Of a stretch of 64,000 nt of DNA, positions 52,571 through 61,901 are shown in pieces. Every line of letters begins with the position of its first letter. The first letter of the stretch is position 1. Where the stretch lies: assembly GCA_028291055.1 (NCBI GenBank), contig JAQGIP010000034.1, positions 1 to 64,000 on the forward strand, given 5' to 3'. The position numbers and the translations under genes are program-made. The DNA comes from Caulobacter sp. (GTDB lineage Bacteria > Pseudomonadota > Alphaproteobacteria > Caulobacterales > Caulobacteraceae). The notes under the pieces were generated by a model. The model made no database searches, had not been told where the DNA came from, and saw only the letters and a list, made by a program, of their open reading frames with translations.

Positions 52571-53677
52571 ATGGATTTCGATCTGTCCGACGAGCAGAAG
52601 ATGCTCGCCGAGGAAACTCGCAGACTCCTGAGCGACCGCGCTTCGGCAAACCGCCTGCGCGTGCTGGCCGACGCCGGCGCGGCCTGGGACGAAGGGCTGT
52701 GGAGCGACGTCGCCGCCATGGGGCTGCTGGGCGCGGCCATCCCGGAAGAGCTGGGCGGCGTGGGCCTGGGTGAGATCGACGTCTGCGTCATCGCAGGCGA
52801 GATGGGCCGTGGGCCGGCCCCCCTGCCCTTCCTGGGAACCGTGCTGGCCGCCGACGCCATCCGCCTGGCCGGCTCCGACGCCCAGAAGACGGAGTGGCTG
52901 CCCAAGCTGGCCTCCGGCGAAACCGTGGCCGCCTATGCCTGGAACGAGGGCCGGGGCGCCTTCCATCCCCGCCGCATGGCCGCCGCTGTAAAGGCTGGAC
53001 GGATCAACGGTCGCAAAGCCCCGGTCGCGGACGCCGGGCTTGCCAAGATCGCCATCGTCGCCGCCTTGGAGAACGGTGAGCCGGGCCTTTTCCTGGTCAG
53101 CCTCGGCGACGCTTCGGTGAGCCCTATGAAGGGCTTCGACCTATTGCAGAAGCAGAGCGCGGTGACCTTCGACGGCGCAGCCGCTGAGCGCCTTCCCGGC
53201 GCCTCTGAGGCCTTCATCGAGGCCATGCAGGACCGCGCCGCCATATACACCGCCTTCGCCCAGATCGGCGGGGCTGAGGCCTGCCTCTACATGGCCCGCG
53301 ACTACGCCATGGGCCGCAAGACCTTCGGCCGGCCCATCGCCGGCTACCAGGCCATCAAGCACAAGCTGGCCGAGGTGTTGGTGGAGATCGAGTTGGCCCG
53401 CTCCAACGCCTACTTCGCCGCCTGGGCCCTCGCCAACGACGCGCCGGAACTGAAGACCGCCGCCGCCACCGCGCGCCTGTCAGCCACCACGGCCTATGAC
53501 CTGGCGAGCCGCGAAAACCTGCAGGTGCATGGCGGCTTCGGCTACACCTGGGAGGCCGACTGCAACTTCCATTTCCGCCGCGCGCGGCTGCTTAGCGCCT
53601 TTCTCGGCGGGCCCGACGTCTGGAGCGCGCGCCTGATCATGGCGCTGCAAGCCGCCAACGCGCCGCTGGCCGCCTAG
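52571..53677 (+). CDS. Acyl-CoA dehydrogenase, short subunit of a probable heteromeric pair
   Basis: This 368-aa acyl-CoA dehydrogenase-fold protein begins MDFDLSDEQKMLAEETRRLL and has the C-terminal NLQVHGGFGYTWEADCNFHF. It is shorter than usual, with a reduced middle domain and no SEPxxGSD loop. That fits the smaller subunit of ChsE1-ChsE2-type alpha2-beta2 dehydrogenases. The full-size partner follows 11 bases later. The start at 52571 follows GAGGAAGCGC. A CTAG-type element lies in the promoter. Confidence 0.85.
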   Translation: MDFDLSDEQKMLAEETRRLLSDRASANRLRVLADAGAAWDEGLWSDVAAMGLLGAAIPEELGGVGLGEIDVCVIAGEMGRGPAPLPFLGTVLAADAIRLAGSDAQKTEWLPKLASGETVAAYAWNEGRGAFHPRRMAAAVKAGRINGRKAPVADAGLAKIAIVAALENGEPGLFLVSLGDASVSPMKGFDLLQKQSAVTFDGAAAERLPGASEAFIEAMQDRAAIYTAFAQIGGAEACLYMARDYAMGRKTFGRPIAGYQAIKHKLAEVLVEIELARSNAYFAAWALANDAPELKTAAATARLSATTAYDLASRENLQVHGGFGYTWEADCNFHFRRARLLSAFLGGPDVWSARLIMALQAANAPLAA

Positions 53678-53688
53678 GGGACAGACCG

Positions 53689-54888
53689 ATGCACTTTGAA
53701 GACACCCCAGAAGAAGCCGCCTTCCGCGCCGAAGCGCGCGATTGGCTGGCCAAGGCCGCTGCCGCCTACGCAAATCCGCCTACCGCGCCCTGGGAAGAGG
53801 CCGAGTTGGTCCGCCTGGGCCGCGCCTGGCAGCGCACCAAGGCCGAGGGCGGCTTCGCCGGCATTCTCTGGCCCCAGGAGATCGGCGGGCGCGGCGGCAC
53901 GCCCATGCAGGCCTCCATCTTCGATGAGGAAGAGCACGCCTACAACATCCCGACCGGCGTCTTCATCACCATCGGCATGAACATGGCCGTGCCCACCATC
54001 CGCCGCCACGGCACGCCGGAGCAGGCCGAGCGCTACACCCGCCCAACTCTGTTGGGCGAGATGACCTGGTGCCAGCTTTTCTCCGAACCCGCCGCCGGGT
54101 CGGACCTGGCCAACCTGCGCACCAAGGCCGCGCAGCGGCAGGACGGAAGCTGGCTGATCAACGGTCAGAAGGTGTGGTCCTCCTGGGCCCACCATGCCGA
54201 CTACGCCATCCTGCTGACCCGTACTGACCCGTCCGTCGCCAAGCACAAGGGCCTGACCTTCTTCGTCCTCGACATGAAGACGCCCGGCATCACCATCCGA
54301 CCGATCCGCCAGATCAGCGGCAAGAGCGACTTCAACGAGGTCTTCCTCGAAAACGTGGTCATCCCGGACGCCAACCGCATCGGCAAGGTCGGCGAGGGCT
54401 GGGCCTGCGCCATGACGACCCTGATGAGCGAGCGCGCCGGCTCACGCGGCGGCGAGAGCGACCTCGACGTTGCCACGGTCATCGAAGCGCTACGCGGGAC
54501 CGATGCCCTGGCCGACGGCGCGGCCCAGGTGAAGCTCGCCCGCTGGTGGACCGTCGAGCAGGGCATCCAGAACTTCCGCCACCGCCTGACCACCCGGATG
54601 AGCAAGGGCGAGCCCCTCGGCGCCGAGGCGGCCCTGGTCAAGCTGGCCTACGCAAGGAAGTTGCAGGATATCGCCGCCTTCGCCATGGACGTGGAGGGCT
54701 ACGAAGGCGTGGCCGGCGACAGCCCCCTGCGCGAACAGGCCGAGGCCGCCTACCAGTGGGGCGCGGTGATGCGCATCGCTGGCGGGGCCGATGAAATCCT
54801 CAAGAACCAACTCTCCGAGCGGGTGTTGGGGATGCCCGGCGAAATCCGCGCCGACAAGGACATCCCCTTCGACCAGCTGGAGGCCTGA
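53689..54888 (+). CDS. Acyl-CoA dehydrogenase, long subunit of a probable heteromeric pair
   Basis: This 399-aa protein has the SEPAAGSDLANLRTKA loop, INGQKVWSSWAHHADYAIL, TDPSVAKHKGLTFFVLDM and the C-terminal ILKNQLSERVLGMPGEIR. These are typical of the FadE28/ChsE-like group that acts on large, often steroid-type, acyl-CoA esters. It is 11 bases behind the shorter dehydrogenase gene and most likely forms a heterotetramer with its product. It converges on the SDR gene at 54895. Confidence 0.87.
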   Translation: MHFEDTPEEAAFRAEARDWLAKAAAAYANPPTAPWEEAELVRLGRAWQRTKAEGGFAGILWPQEIGGRGGTPMQASIFDEEEHAYNIPTGVFITIGMNMAVPTIRRHGTPEQAERYTRPTLLGEMTWCQLFSEPAAGSDLANLRTKAAQRQDGSWLINGQKVWSSWAHHADYAILLTRTDPSVAKHKGLTFFVLDMKTPGITIRPIRQISGKSDFNEVFLENVVIPDANRIGKVGEGWACAMTTLMSERAGSRGGESDLDVATVIEALRGTDALADGAAQVKLARWWTVEQGIQNFRHRLTTRMSKGEPLGAEAALVKLAYARKLQDIAAFAMDVEGYEGVAGDSPLREQAEAAYQWGAVMRIAGGADEILKNQLSERVLGMPGEIRADKDIPFDQLEA

Positions 54889-54894
54889 GGCTTC

Positions 54895-55677
54895 CTACCG
54901 CGCCGGCATCCGGATCGCCCCGTCCAGACGGACGTCCTCACCGTTGAAGTAGCTGTTGGTGACCATGTGCAGCGCCAGGGCGGCGAACTCCCCGGCGTGG
55001 CCCAGGCGCTTGGGAAAGGGCACGGAGGCGGAGAGGCCGGCCAGGACCTGGGGCGGCACGCCGCGCATGGGCGGGGTGTCCATGATGCCCGGCAGGATGG
55101 TGTTGATGCGGATGCCCTCGCCCATCAGGTCACGGGCGACGTTGAGGGTCATGCCGACGATACCGGCTTTAGACGAGGAATAGGCCACCTGCCCGACCTG
55201 GCCCTCCTCGGCCGCGACAGAGGCGGTGTTGACGATAGCGCCGCGCTCGCCGTCGGCCAGCGGCTCCAGGCTCATCATTCCAGCTGCGCATTTGGAGATC
55301 ATCCGGAAGGTGCCGATCAGGTTGATCTGCACGACGCGCTCGAAGTCCTCCATTGGGAATGACTTGATCTCGCCGGTGGTCTTGTCGCGGCTGGCGGTCT
55401 TGCCGCCCTTGCCGCGCCCGGCGCAATTGATCACGACCCGCTCCTGGCCGTTGGCGGCGCGGGCCTTTTCCAGCCCGGCCAGCACCTGCTCGTCGCTGGT
55501 GATGTCGACCAGGCAGAAGACGGCGCCCAACTCGGCGGCGACCGCCTCGCCCGCCTCCGGGTTCATGTCGAAAATGGCCACCTTTACGCCCTCGGCGCGC
55601 AGGGCCTCGACCGTGGCCTTGCCCAGGCCTGAGGCGCCGCCGGTGACGATCGCGGAGACGGTGCTGTCGAGTTTCAT
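54895..55677 (-). CDS. SDR, 3-hydroxyacyl-CoA dehydrogenase type II (HSD10)-like
   Basis: This 260-aa SDR has TGGASGLGKATVEALRAEG, INCAGRGKGG in place of the usual NNAG, and the catalytic YSSSK. It resembles HSD10-like 3-hydroxyacyl-CoA dehydrogenases, including NSYFNGEDVRLDGAIRM near the C-terminus. It would oxidise a 3-hydroxyacyl-CoA. The start at 55677 follows GAGAGGAAAC. It is divergent from the ligase at 55834 and has two CTAG elements in the shared gap. Confidence 0.83.
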   Translation of the reverse strand: MKLDSTVSAIVTGGASGLGKATVEALRAEGVKVAIFDMNPEAGEAVAAELGAVFCLVDITSDEQVLAGLEKARAANGQERVVINCAGRGKGGKTASRDKTTGEIKSFPMEDFERVVQINLIGTFRMISKCAAGMMSLEPLADGERGAIVNTASVAAEEGQVGQVAYSSSKAGIVGMTLNVARDLMGEGIRINTILPGIMDTPPMRGVPPQVLAGLSASVPFPKRLGHAGEFAALALHMVTNSYFNGEDVRLDGAIRMPAR

Positions 55678-55721
55678 GGCGTTTCCTCTCTCAAGGGCGC
55701 TGCGCCCTATTCTCATGTGAC

Positions 55722-55736
55722 TTATCTTACTAGGTG
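55722..55736 (+). promoter_or_regulatory. CTAG element copy 6 (TTATCTTACTAGGTG)
   Basis: This copy matches 13 of 15 positions of the reference form and lies 44 bases from the SDR start in the 156-base divergent gap. Confidence 0.65.
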
Positions 55737-55786
55737 CTCATTCTCGGGCTGGCAATCTGGACATGTTTTTCATCTTGCACTTCGTC

Positions 55787-55801
55787 CACCTAGTTATATA
55801 A
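55787..55801 (-). promoter_or_regulatory. CTAG element copy 7 (exact, inverted)
   Basis: CACCTAGTTATATAA is the exact reverse complement of the copy at 45902-45916. It lies 32 bases before the ligase start at 55834, close to the position copy 3 has before its own ligase gene. Confidence 0.7.
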
Positions 55802-55833
55802 CTCGCCCCAACAACAGGTTCGAGGAACGCCCC

Positions 55834-57354
55834 ATGCCGTCTGTCCGCGACCTCATCGCCGGCGTGCTCGCCGTCGATCCCTCGGCTCCGGCGGTTGAGG
55901 CAAAAGGCCAGTGGCGGACCTGGGGGGATATCTACTCACGCATGGCGGCGCTGACCGTCCTCTACGAACAGTTGGGCCTGGGCGACGGCAGCCGCGTCGC
56001 CCTCTTCATGCGCAACCGCTTCGAGCCCTATGCGGCGCTCTTCTCAATCGTCGCAACGGATCGCTGTCTGGTGACGGTCAATCCGTTCTATCCGGAAGCC
56101 ACCCTGGTCGCCGACATAACGGCGCTCAAGCCGCCGGTGGTCGTGGCGGAAGCGCAGGACTGGGACCGCCCGGGCATCCGCGAGGCCGTGGCCAACATCG
56201 GGGCCGCCGGTATCCTGCTGACCGGCGACGATAAGGAGCCCGCGCGGTTGATCGCCGGCCTGGAGAGCATCGTCGGCCCCGATCTGCGCCGCACGGCGCC
56301 CGACATCATCATCGAGATGCTGACCAGCGGCACGACCGGCAAGCCCAAGCGCGTGCCCCTCACCCGGGGCGCCTTCCAGTATTCCTTCGACAGCGCGCTT
56401 TCCTACGAGAAGGGCCGCGAGGCCAATGACGCGCCGCGTCTCCGCGCCGGGGTCGGCATCTTACACGCGCCCCTGTCGCATATCGGCGGCCTGTGGGGCG
56501 CCATCAACACCGTCGCCTCAGGGCGCGCCAACTGCCTGATCGAGCGCTTCAACGTTGCGGAGTGGCGCGACGCCGTGGTCCGGCACCGCCCGAAGGTCGC
56601 CGGCGCACCGCCGGCGGCCCTGCGCATGATATTCGACGCCAAGGTGCCCAAGGAAGATCTGGCGTCCCTGGCCGGCCTTATCAGTGGCACCGCGCCGGTC
56701 GATCCCAACCTGGTGCAGGCCTTCTGGGACACCTACGGCATCCCGATCATGTCGACCTATGGCGCCACGGAATTCGCCGGCGCCGTCGCCGGCTGGTCGA
56801 TCGGCGACTTCAAGGCCCACTGGGAGCGCAAGCGCGGCGCCGCCGGCCGCATACAGCGCGGCGTCCAGGCCCGTATCGTCAACGCCGACACCGGCGAGGA
56901 CCTCCCCTTCGGGCAGGAAGGCGTGCTCGAACTGAAGAGCGGCCAACTGCAGGACCCGACCAACTGGCTGCGCACCACCGACCGCGCCGTCCTCGACGAC
57001 GAAGGCTTCATCTGGATTCGGGGCCGCGCCGACAACGCCATCATCCGCGGCGGCTTCAAGGTTCACCCCGACGACGTGGTCAAGGCCATCGAGGCCCATC
57101 CGGCGGTCCGGGAAGCGGCGGTCGTTGGCATCAAGGATTTGCGCCTGGGCGAGGTGCCCGCCGCCGCCATCATCCTCAAGGCCGGGGCCGAACAACCCTC
57201 CGAGGCCGAGCTCACAGCCTTTCTGAAGGAGCGGCTGCTTCCCTACCAGGTGCCCACGCGCTGGAAGTTCGTCGATGACGTGCCGCGCACCACCTCGCTG
57301 AAGCCGGCGCTGCCGGCCCTGCGCGAACTGCTCTCGGAGGCCGAAGCGGCCTGA
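55834..57354 (+). CDS. AMP-forming acyl-CoA ligase
   Basis: This 506-aa ligase has IEMLTSGTTGKPKRVPLTRG (ATP loop), STYGATEFAGAV, LRTTDRAVLDDEGFIWIRG and AIIRGGFKVHPDDVV. The C-terminal Lys lies in RTTSLKPALPAL instead of the usual GK context. It is the first gene of a long plus-strand operon that runs to the window end with small gaps or overlaps: MaoC, crotonase, three acyl-CoA dehydrogenases, an SDR and a partial frame. Its promoter holds CTAG element copy 7. Confidence 0.85.
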   Translation: MPSVRDLIAGVLAVDPSAPAVEAKGQWRTWGDIYSRMAALTVLYEQLGLGDGSRVALFMRNRFEPYAALFSIVATDRCLVTVNPFYPEATLVADITALKPPVVVAEAQDWDRPGIREAVANIGAAGILLTGDDKEPARLIAGLESIVGPDLRRTAPDIIIEMLTSGTTGKPKRVPLTRGAFQYSFDSALSYEKGREANDAPRLRAGVGILHAPLSHIGGLWGAINTVASGRANCLIERFNVAEWRDAVVRHRPKVAGAPPAALRMIFDAKVPKEDLASLAGLISGTAPVDPNLVQAFWDTYGIPIMSTYGATEFAGAVAGWSIGDFKAHWERKRGAAGRIQRGVQARIVNADTGEDLPFGQEGVLELKSGQLQDPTNWLRTTDRAVLDDEGFIWIRGRADNAIIRGGFKVHPDDVVKAIEAHPAVREAAVVGIKDLRLGEVPAAAIILKAGAEQPSEAELTAFLKERLLPYQVPTRWKFVDDVPRTTSLKPALPALRELLSEAEAA

Positions 57355-57396
57355 CTTCGATTTCAACGAAAACAAGATTCAGCAAGGGAGGCGACA

Positions 57397-58680
57397 ATGG
57401 CCGCCACGCAAGACCAGACGCTCGAGCAGGAATGGGACAAGGCGACCAGCTACGCCATTACCGACGAGGACATTGAGCGCGCCAAGCTGCTGCTCGGCGT
57501 CGACACCGCCTCGCGGGAGGGTGAATACGTCCGCCAGGCCACCTATGACACCATCCGCAACTTCGCCCACGGCTGCGGCGACGATAACCCCCTCTACTGC
57601 AACCCGGACTACGCCAAGGGCACGCGCTGGGGCGACGTCATCGCGCCCGGCATGATGGCCGGCATCATCAACACGCCCATGAAGGGCGATCCGATGGACC
57701 CGGACCTGAAGGCCCGCACCAAGAGCATGTTCCGCGGCGTCCACGTCTTCGTCTCGGGCTCGGACTGGGAATGGTACCGCCCCATCTATCCGGGCGACAC
57801 GCTCTACAGCTTCAAGGGTGAGGAGACCCTGGACGTGAAGGCCTCGGAGTTCGCCGGCCGCTCTGTGATCCAGGTGCGCCGCGACGTGAAGGTCAACCAG
57901 CGCGGCGAGGTCGTCGCCGTCTACCGCATCCTGCGGGTGCTCACCGAGCGCAAGACCGCCGCCAAGAAGGGCAAGTACTCGGCCATCGAGCCGGCCGTCT
58001 ACACCGACGCCGACATCGCAGAGATCGACCGCATCTACGAGGAAGAAAAGGTCCAGGGGCCCGCCAAGCGTTACTGGGAAGACGTCAATGTCGGCGACAG
58101 CCTGGGCACGATGGCCAAGGGCCCGCTGACCGTCACCGACGTCATCTGCTTCCACGCCGGCGGCTACGGCTTCGTGCCCTACGCCCCCACGGTGGGCCGC
58201 ATGGCGCACAAGAATAGGAAGCGCATCGCGCCCTTCTACGTGAAGAACGAGTACGGCATTCCGGATGTGGCCCAGCGGCTGCACTGGGATCCGAAGTGGG
58301 CCCAGGCCATCGGCAACCCCATGGCCTATGACTATGGGGTGATGCGGGAGAACTACTTCCAGCACTACCTCACCGACTGGGCCGGCGACGACGCCATCGT
58401 GCTGCGGGTTCACGACGAGATCCGCAAGTTCAACTACATCGGCGACACGCAGATCATCACCGGACAGGTGGTGGGCAAGCGCGAGGAGAACGGCCAGACG
58501 GTGGTCGACATCCAGGCGCAGTTCACCAACCAGCGTGAGGAAGCCACGGTGAAGGGCACGGCCACCATCGCCCTGCCCAGCAAGAAGGGCGGCCTGGCCC
58601 TCTACCCCTCCGTTCCGGTCGAACTGCAGCAACGGGCCAGCCAGATGATGGCCCGCCACTGGGAGCTGTCGCGCAAATAG
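57397..58680 (+). CDS. MaoC-like acyl-CoA dehydratase with two hot-dog domains
   Basis: This 427-aa protein combines an N-terminal FAS1-dehydratase-like hot-dog domain (HGCGDDNPLYCNPDYA, then TRWGDVIAPGMM) and a C-terminal MaoC-like domain (KRYWEDVNVGDSLGTM, DEIRKFNYIGDTQIITGQV). Such double hot-dog proteins hydrate bulky enoyl-CoA esters, including steroid-type ones. The classical hydratase-2 His is Tyr here, as is common in this branch. It starts 42 bases after the ligase, behind GGGAGGCGAC, and precedes the crotonase by 20 bases. Confidence 0.83.
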   Translation: MAATQDQTLEQEWDKATSYAITDEDIERAKLLLGVDTASREGEYVRQATYDTIRNFAHGCGDDNPLYCNPDYAKGTRWGDVIAPGMMAGIINTPMKGDPMDPDLKARTKSMFRGVHVFVSGSDWEWYRPIYPGDTLYSFKGEETLDVKASEFAGRSVIQVRRDVKVNQRGEVVAVYRILRVLTERKTAAKKGKYSAIEPAVYTDADIAEIDRIYEEEKVQGPAKRYWEDVNVGDSLGTMAKGPLTVTDVICFHAGGYGFVPYAPTVGRMAHKNRKRIAPFYVKNEYGIPDVAQRLHWDPKWAQAIGNPMAYDYGVMRENYFQHYLTDWAGDDAIVLRVHDEIRKFNYIGDTQIITGQVVGKREENGQTVVDIQAQFTNQREEATVKGTATIALPSKKGGLALYPSVPVELQQRASQMMARHWELSRK

Positions 58681-58700
58681 GCGCGGCAAGGGGAAACGCC

Positions 58701-59483
58701 ATGAGCGACGCCGTCATAACGACGGTCGAGGAGGGGGTGGCCATCGTCACCCTCAATCGGCCCGACCGCATGAACGCGGTCAACTACGACCTGATGGCGG
58801 CGTTAACGCCCGCTATCCAGGCCGTGGCCAACGATCCGGAAGTGGGCTGCGTCGTCGTTACTGGCGCGGGCCGAGGCTTCTGTGCGGGGGGCGACCTTAA
58901 GGAGGGCGCCTCCACGCCCGCCCACTTGCAACCCAAGCGGCCCGGCGCTGAAACCCGCGGCGCGCGCCTGCGTCTCGGGGCCGAGGCATCGCGCCTCCTG
59001 CACGAGATGCCCAAGGTCACCATCGCCATGGTCAATGGCCCGGTGGCCGGAGCCGGCATCGGCATCGCCGGCGCCTGCGACCTGCGTTTCGCCGCTCCGA
59101 CCGCCAGCTTCTCCTCCGCCTACGACCGCATCGGCGGCTCGGGCGACTATGGCGCGACCTGGGCCTGGACCCGCATCCTGGGCACGGCCAAGGCCCGCGA
59201 ACTGTTCCTGCTGGGCGAGAAGTTCACAGCCGAGGAGGCTCTCGCCTTTGGCCTCTACACCCGCCTCTTCGCCGAGGACGTGCTGCGCGACGAAACCCTG
59301 AAAGTGGCCAAGCGCATCGCCGCTGGCCCTGGGGCCAGCTGGGCCTATTTCAAGGCCAACCTCAACGCCGCCGAGACCATGCCCTTCGCGCAGCACCTGG
59401 ACCTGGAGTCCCTGAACATGGGCTTGGCGACGGCCGCGGCGGCCGCAGCCTACAAGGCGCGCAAAGAAGCCGGAGCCACCTGA
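58701..59483 (+). CDS. Enoyl-CoA hydratase/isomerase family protein (isomerase-like)
   Basis: This 260-aa crotonase-fold protein has FCAGGDLKEGA and NGPVAGAGIGIAGACD as oxyanion segments. The hydratase Glu positions are changed (GIGIA, FSSAYDRIG). Instead, GGSGDYGATWAWTRILG places an Asp where isomerases have their acid. It likely shifts a double bond in the pathway. It is in the middle of the ligase-MaoC-dehydrogenase operon, 1 base before the next gene. Confidence 0.83.
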   Translation: MSDAVITTVEEGVAIVTLNRPDRMNAVNYDLMAALTPAIQAVANDPEVGCVVVTGAGRGFCAGGDLKEGASTPAHLQPKRPGAETRGARLRLGAEASRLLHEMPKVTIAMVNGPVAGAGIGIAGACDLRFAAPTASFSSAYDRIGGSGDYGATWAWTRILGTAKARELFLLGEKFTAEEALAFGLYTRLFAEDVLRDETLKVAKRIAAGPGASWAYFKANLNAAETMPFAQHLDLESLNMGLATAAAAAAYKARKEAGAT

Positions 59484-59484
59484 C

Positions 59485-60651
59485 ATGACCTCCAACCTCA
59501 ACCTGCCGCAGCCCGCCTTCATGGACGACGACGAGCTGCGCATCTTCTCCGACAGCGTCGGCAAGTTCTTCGACGAACGCGCGCCCGCCGCGCGCACCGC
59601 CAAGTGGCGGGCCGACGGCCAGGTGGAGCGCGAGTTCTGGAACGAGGCCGGTGAGGCCGGCCTGCTGGGCGTTTCTATCCCCGAGGAATACGGCGGCGCC
59701 GGCGGCGACTTCCGCCACGACCTCGTCCTCTTCGAGCAGGTGTCGCGAAAGGACGTCTCGGGCTTTGCCGCCTCCCTGCACAACGGCATCGTGGTGCCCT
59801 ACATCCTGGCCCACGGCACCGAGGAGCAGAAGCAGCGCTGGCTGCCCGGCCTGTGCAACGGAACGCTGATTTCCGCCGTGGCCATGAGCGAGCCGGCCGT
59901 GGGCTCCGACCTTCAGCAGATCCGCACCACGGCCCTGAAGGACGGCAACGGCTACAAGGTCAACGGCGCCAAGACCTTCATCTCCTCCGGCCAGCTGGCC
60001 AACCTTGTCGTCGTCGCCGCCAAGACCGACCCCTCCCTGGGCGCCAAGGGCGTCTCGCTGATGATCGTTGAGACTGAAAAGGCCGAAGGTTTCCGCCGCG
60101 GCCGCAAGCTGGAGAAGATCGGCCTGGACGCAGCCGATACCTCTGAGCTCTTCTTCGACGACGTCTGGATCCCTGCCGACAATCTGCTGGGTACGGGTGA
60201 GGGTCAGGGCTTTCGCCAGCTGATGACCGAGCTGCCTCGCGAGCGGCTGGTGATCGCCTGCCAGGCCATGATCGAGATCGAGAAGGCGCTCGTCACGACC
60301 CTGGATTACGTCAAGGAGCGCAAGGCCTTCGGCCAGCCAATTCTCGGCTTCCAGAATACCCAGTTCAAGCTCGCCGACCTGAAGACCGAGGCCTACGCCG
60401 CCAAGTGCATGGTCAACCATTGCATCGCGCTGCAGCTGGAGGGCAAGCTCGATACCCCGACCGCCTCCATGGCCAAGCTGCTGACCACCGAACTGCAGGG
60501 CAAGGTGGTCGACACCTGCCTGCAGTTCCATGGCGGCTACGGCTATATGGAAGACTATCCGATCGCCCGCATGTACCGCGACGCGCGCATCTCGCGCATC
60601 TACGGCGGCTCCAACGAAATCATGAGGATGCTGGTGGCCCGCACCCTCTAG
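59485..60651 (+). CDS. Acyl-CoA dehydrogenase (homomeric, LCAD/IVD type)
   Basis: This 388-aa enzyme is a full-size acyl-CoA dehydrogenase. Features are AMSEPAVGSDLQQIRTTA, LPRERLVIACQAM (the catalytic Glu position of LCAD/IVD), and LQFHGGYGYMEDYPIARMYR with RISRIYGGSNEIM. It is closest within this window to the module-1 dehydrogenase at 8330-9472. It follows the crotonase by 1 base and precedes the second heteromeric dehydrogenase pair by 34 bases. Confidence 0.9.
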   Translation: MTSNLNLPQPAFMDDDELRIFSDSVGKFFDERAPAARTAKWRADGQVEREFWNEAGEAGLLGVSIPEEYGGAGGDFRHDLVLFEQVSRKDVSGFAASLHNGIVVPYILAHGTEEQKQRWLPGLCNGTLISAVAMSEPAVGSDLQQIRTTALKDGNGYKVNGAKTFISSGQLANLVVVAAKTDPSLGAKGVSLMIVETEKAEGFRRGRKLEKIGLDAADTSELFFDDVWIPADNLLGTGEGQGFRQLMTELPRERLVIACQAMIEIEKALVTTLDYVKERKAFGQPILGFQNTQFKLADLKTEAYAAKCMVNHCIALQLEGKLDTPTASMAKLLTTELQGKVVDTCLQFHGGYGYMEDYPIARMYRDARISRIYGGSNEIMRMLVARTL

Positions 60652-60685
60652 GGGTGTGCGCCGCGGCCCGCAACGGACCCAACCG

Positions 60686-61897
60686 ATGGACCTTTCCTAC
60701 GGCGTCGAGAACGAGAGCTTCCGGGCGGAGGTGAAGGCCTTCCTCAAGGAGGCCTGGAAGCCCCTCGACGACCAGGGCGGGGTCCTGAAGGGCCCGGCTT
60801 TGAAGGCCTTTATCAAAGGCTTCCGCCACCAGGCAGTGGAGCGCGGCTATCTCTACCGGGGCATTCCCAAGCGCTACGGCGGCTCCGAACAGGCGGCCGA
60901 CGTGATGAAGGCCCAGATCATCCGCGAGGCCTTCGCGGCCGCCCGCGCGCCGATGGAAGTCAGCGGCAACGGCATCAACATGCTGGTGCCCACCCTGCTC
61001 GACCGGGGCGAGGAATGGCAGCGCGAGATGTTTGTTCGCCCCACGGTCGAGGGCGAGTTCAACTGGGCGCAGGGCTATTCCGAGCCCGGTTCCGGCTCGG
61101 ACCTTGCCAGCGTGCGCACCCGCGCCGAACTCATCAACGGCGAGTGGGTGATCAACGGCTCCAAGATATGGACCAGCCAGGGCGACCGCTGCCAGTACAT
61201 GTTCGCTCTCGTTCGGACGGAGCCGGAGGCGGCCAAGCACGCCGGCATCTCCTACCTGCTGATCGACCTGCGCCAGCCGGGCGTCACCATCCGGCCCCTT
61301 AGGCAGATGACCGGCGAGGCGGGCTTCTCCGAAATCTTCTTCGACAACGCCAAGACCCCCGCTGACTGGATCGTCGGCCGGCCCGGCGAAGGCTGGCAGG
61401 TCTCGCGCACCACGCTGAAGCATGAGCGCGCCTCCATCGGCAGCGCCGACCGGGGCGTCGAGCTGCTCGGCAAGCTGGTCGAGCTGGCGCGCAAGGCCCA
61501 GCGCTTCGGCAGACCCGCCATCGAGGACCGCGAAATCCGCCAGGATCTGGCCGCCTTCGAGGGCTGGGTGCTGGCCCAGAAATACACCGCCTATCGCCAA
61601 TTCTCCCTGGCGGCGGACGGCAAGGAGGCCGGCATCGTGGGCCTGCTCAACAAGCTCTACACCACCGACATCGGCCACGAGGCGGCCCGTATTGCCCAGG
61701 AGCTGATCGCCGACGAAGCCCTGCTGATGCCCGCCATCCCAGGCCCCGGTGTGCGACGCGGCGACGAGAAGTGGCTCGACCAGGTCATGGGTTCTCTCGG
61801 CGTGGCCATCGCCGGCGGCGCCTCCAACATCCAGCGCAACATCATCTCCGAGCGGGGCCTGGGCCTGCCCCGCGACCTGGCTCTGCAGGGGGAATAG
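60686..61897 (+). CDS. Acyl-CoA dehydrogenase, long subunit of a second heteromeric pair
   Basis: This 403-aa protein has YSEPGSGSDLASVRTRAEL, INGSKIWTSQGDRCQYMFAL, EAAKHAGISYLLIDL and the C-terminal NIQRNIISERGLGLPRDL, as in the FadE28/ChsE-like group. The short partner follows 4 bases later, in the reverse order to the pair at 52571-54888. I choose ATG 60686; an in-frame GTG at 60656 would add 10 Arg/Pro-rich residues. Confidence 0.87.
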   Translation: MDLSYGVENESFRAEVKAFLKEAWKPLDDQGGVLKGPALKAFIKGFRHQAVERGYLYRGIPKRYGGSEQAADVMKAQIIREAFAAARAPMEVSGNGINMLVPTLLDRGEEWQREMFVRPTVEGEFNWAQGYSEPGSGSDLASVRTRAELINGEWVINGSKIWTSQGDRCQYMFALVRTEPEAAKHAGISYLLIDLRQPGVTIRPLRQMTGEAGFSEIFFDNAKTPADWIVGRPGEGWQVSRTTLKHERASIGSADRGVELLGKLVELARKAQRFGRPAIEDREIRQDLAAFEGWVLAQKYTAYRQFSLAADGKEAGIVGLLNKLYTTDIGHEAARIAQELIADEALLMPAIPGPGVRRGDEKWLDQVMGSLGVAIAGGASNIQRNIISERGLGLPRDLALQGE

Positions 61898-61901
61898 GTC
61901 G

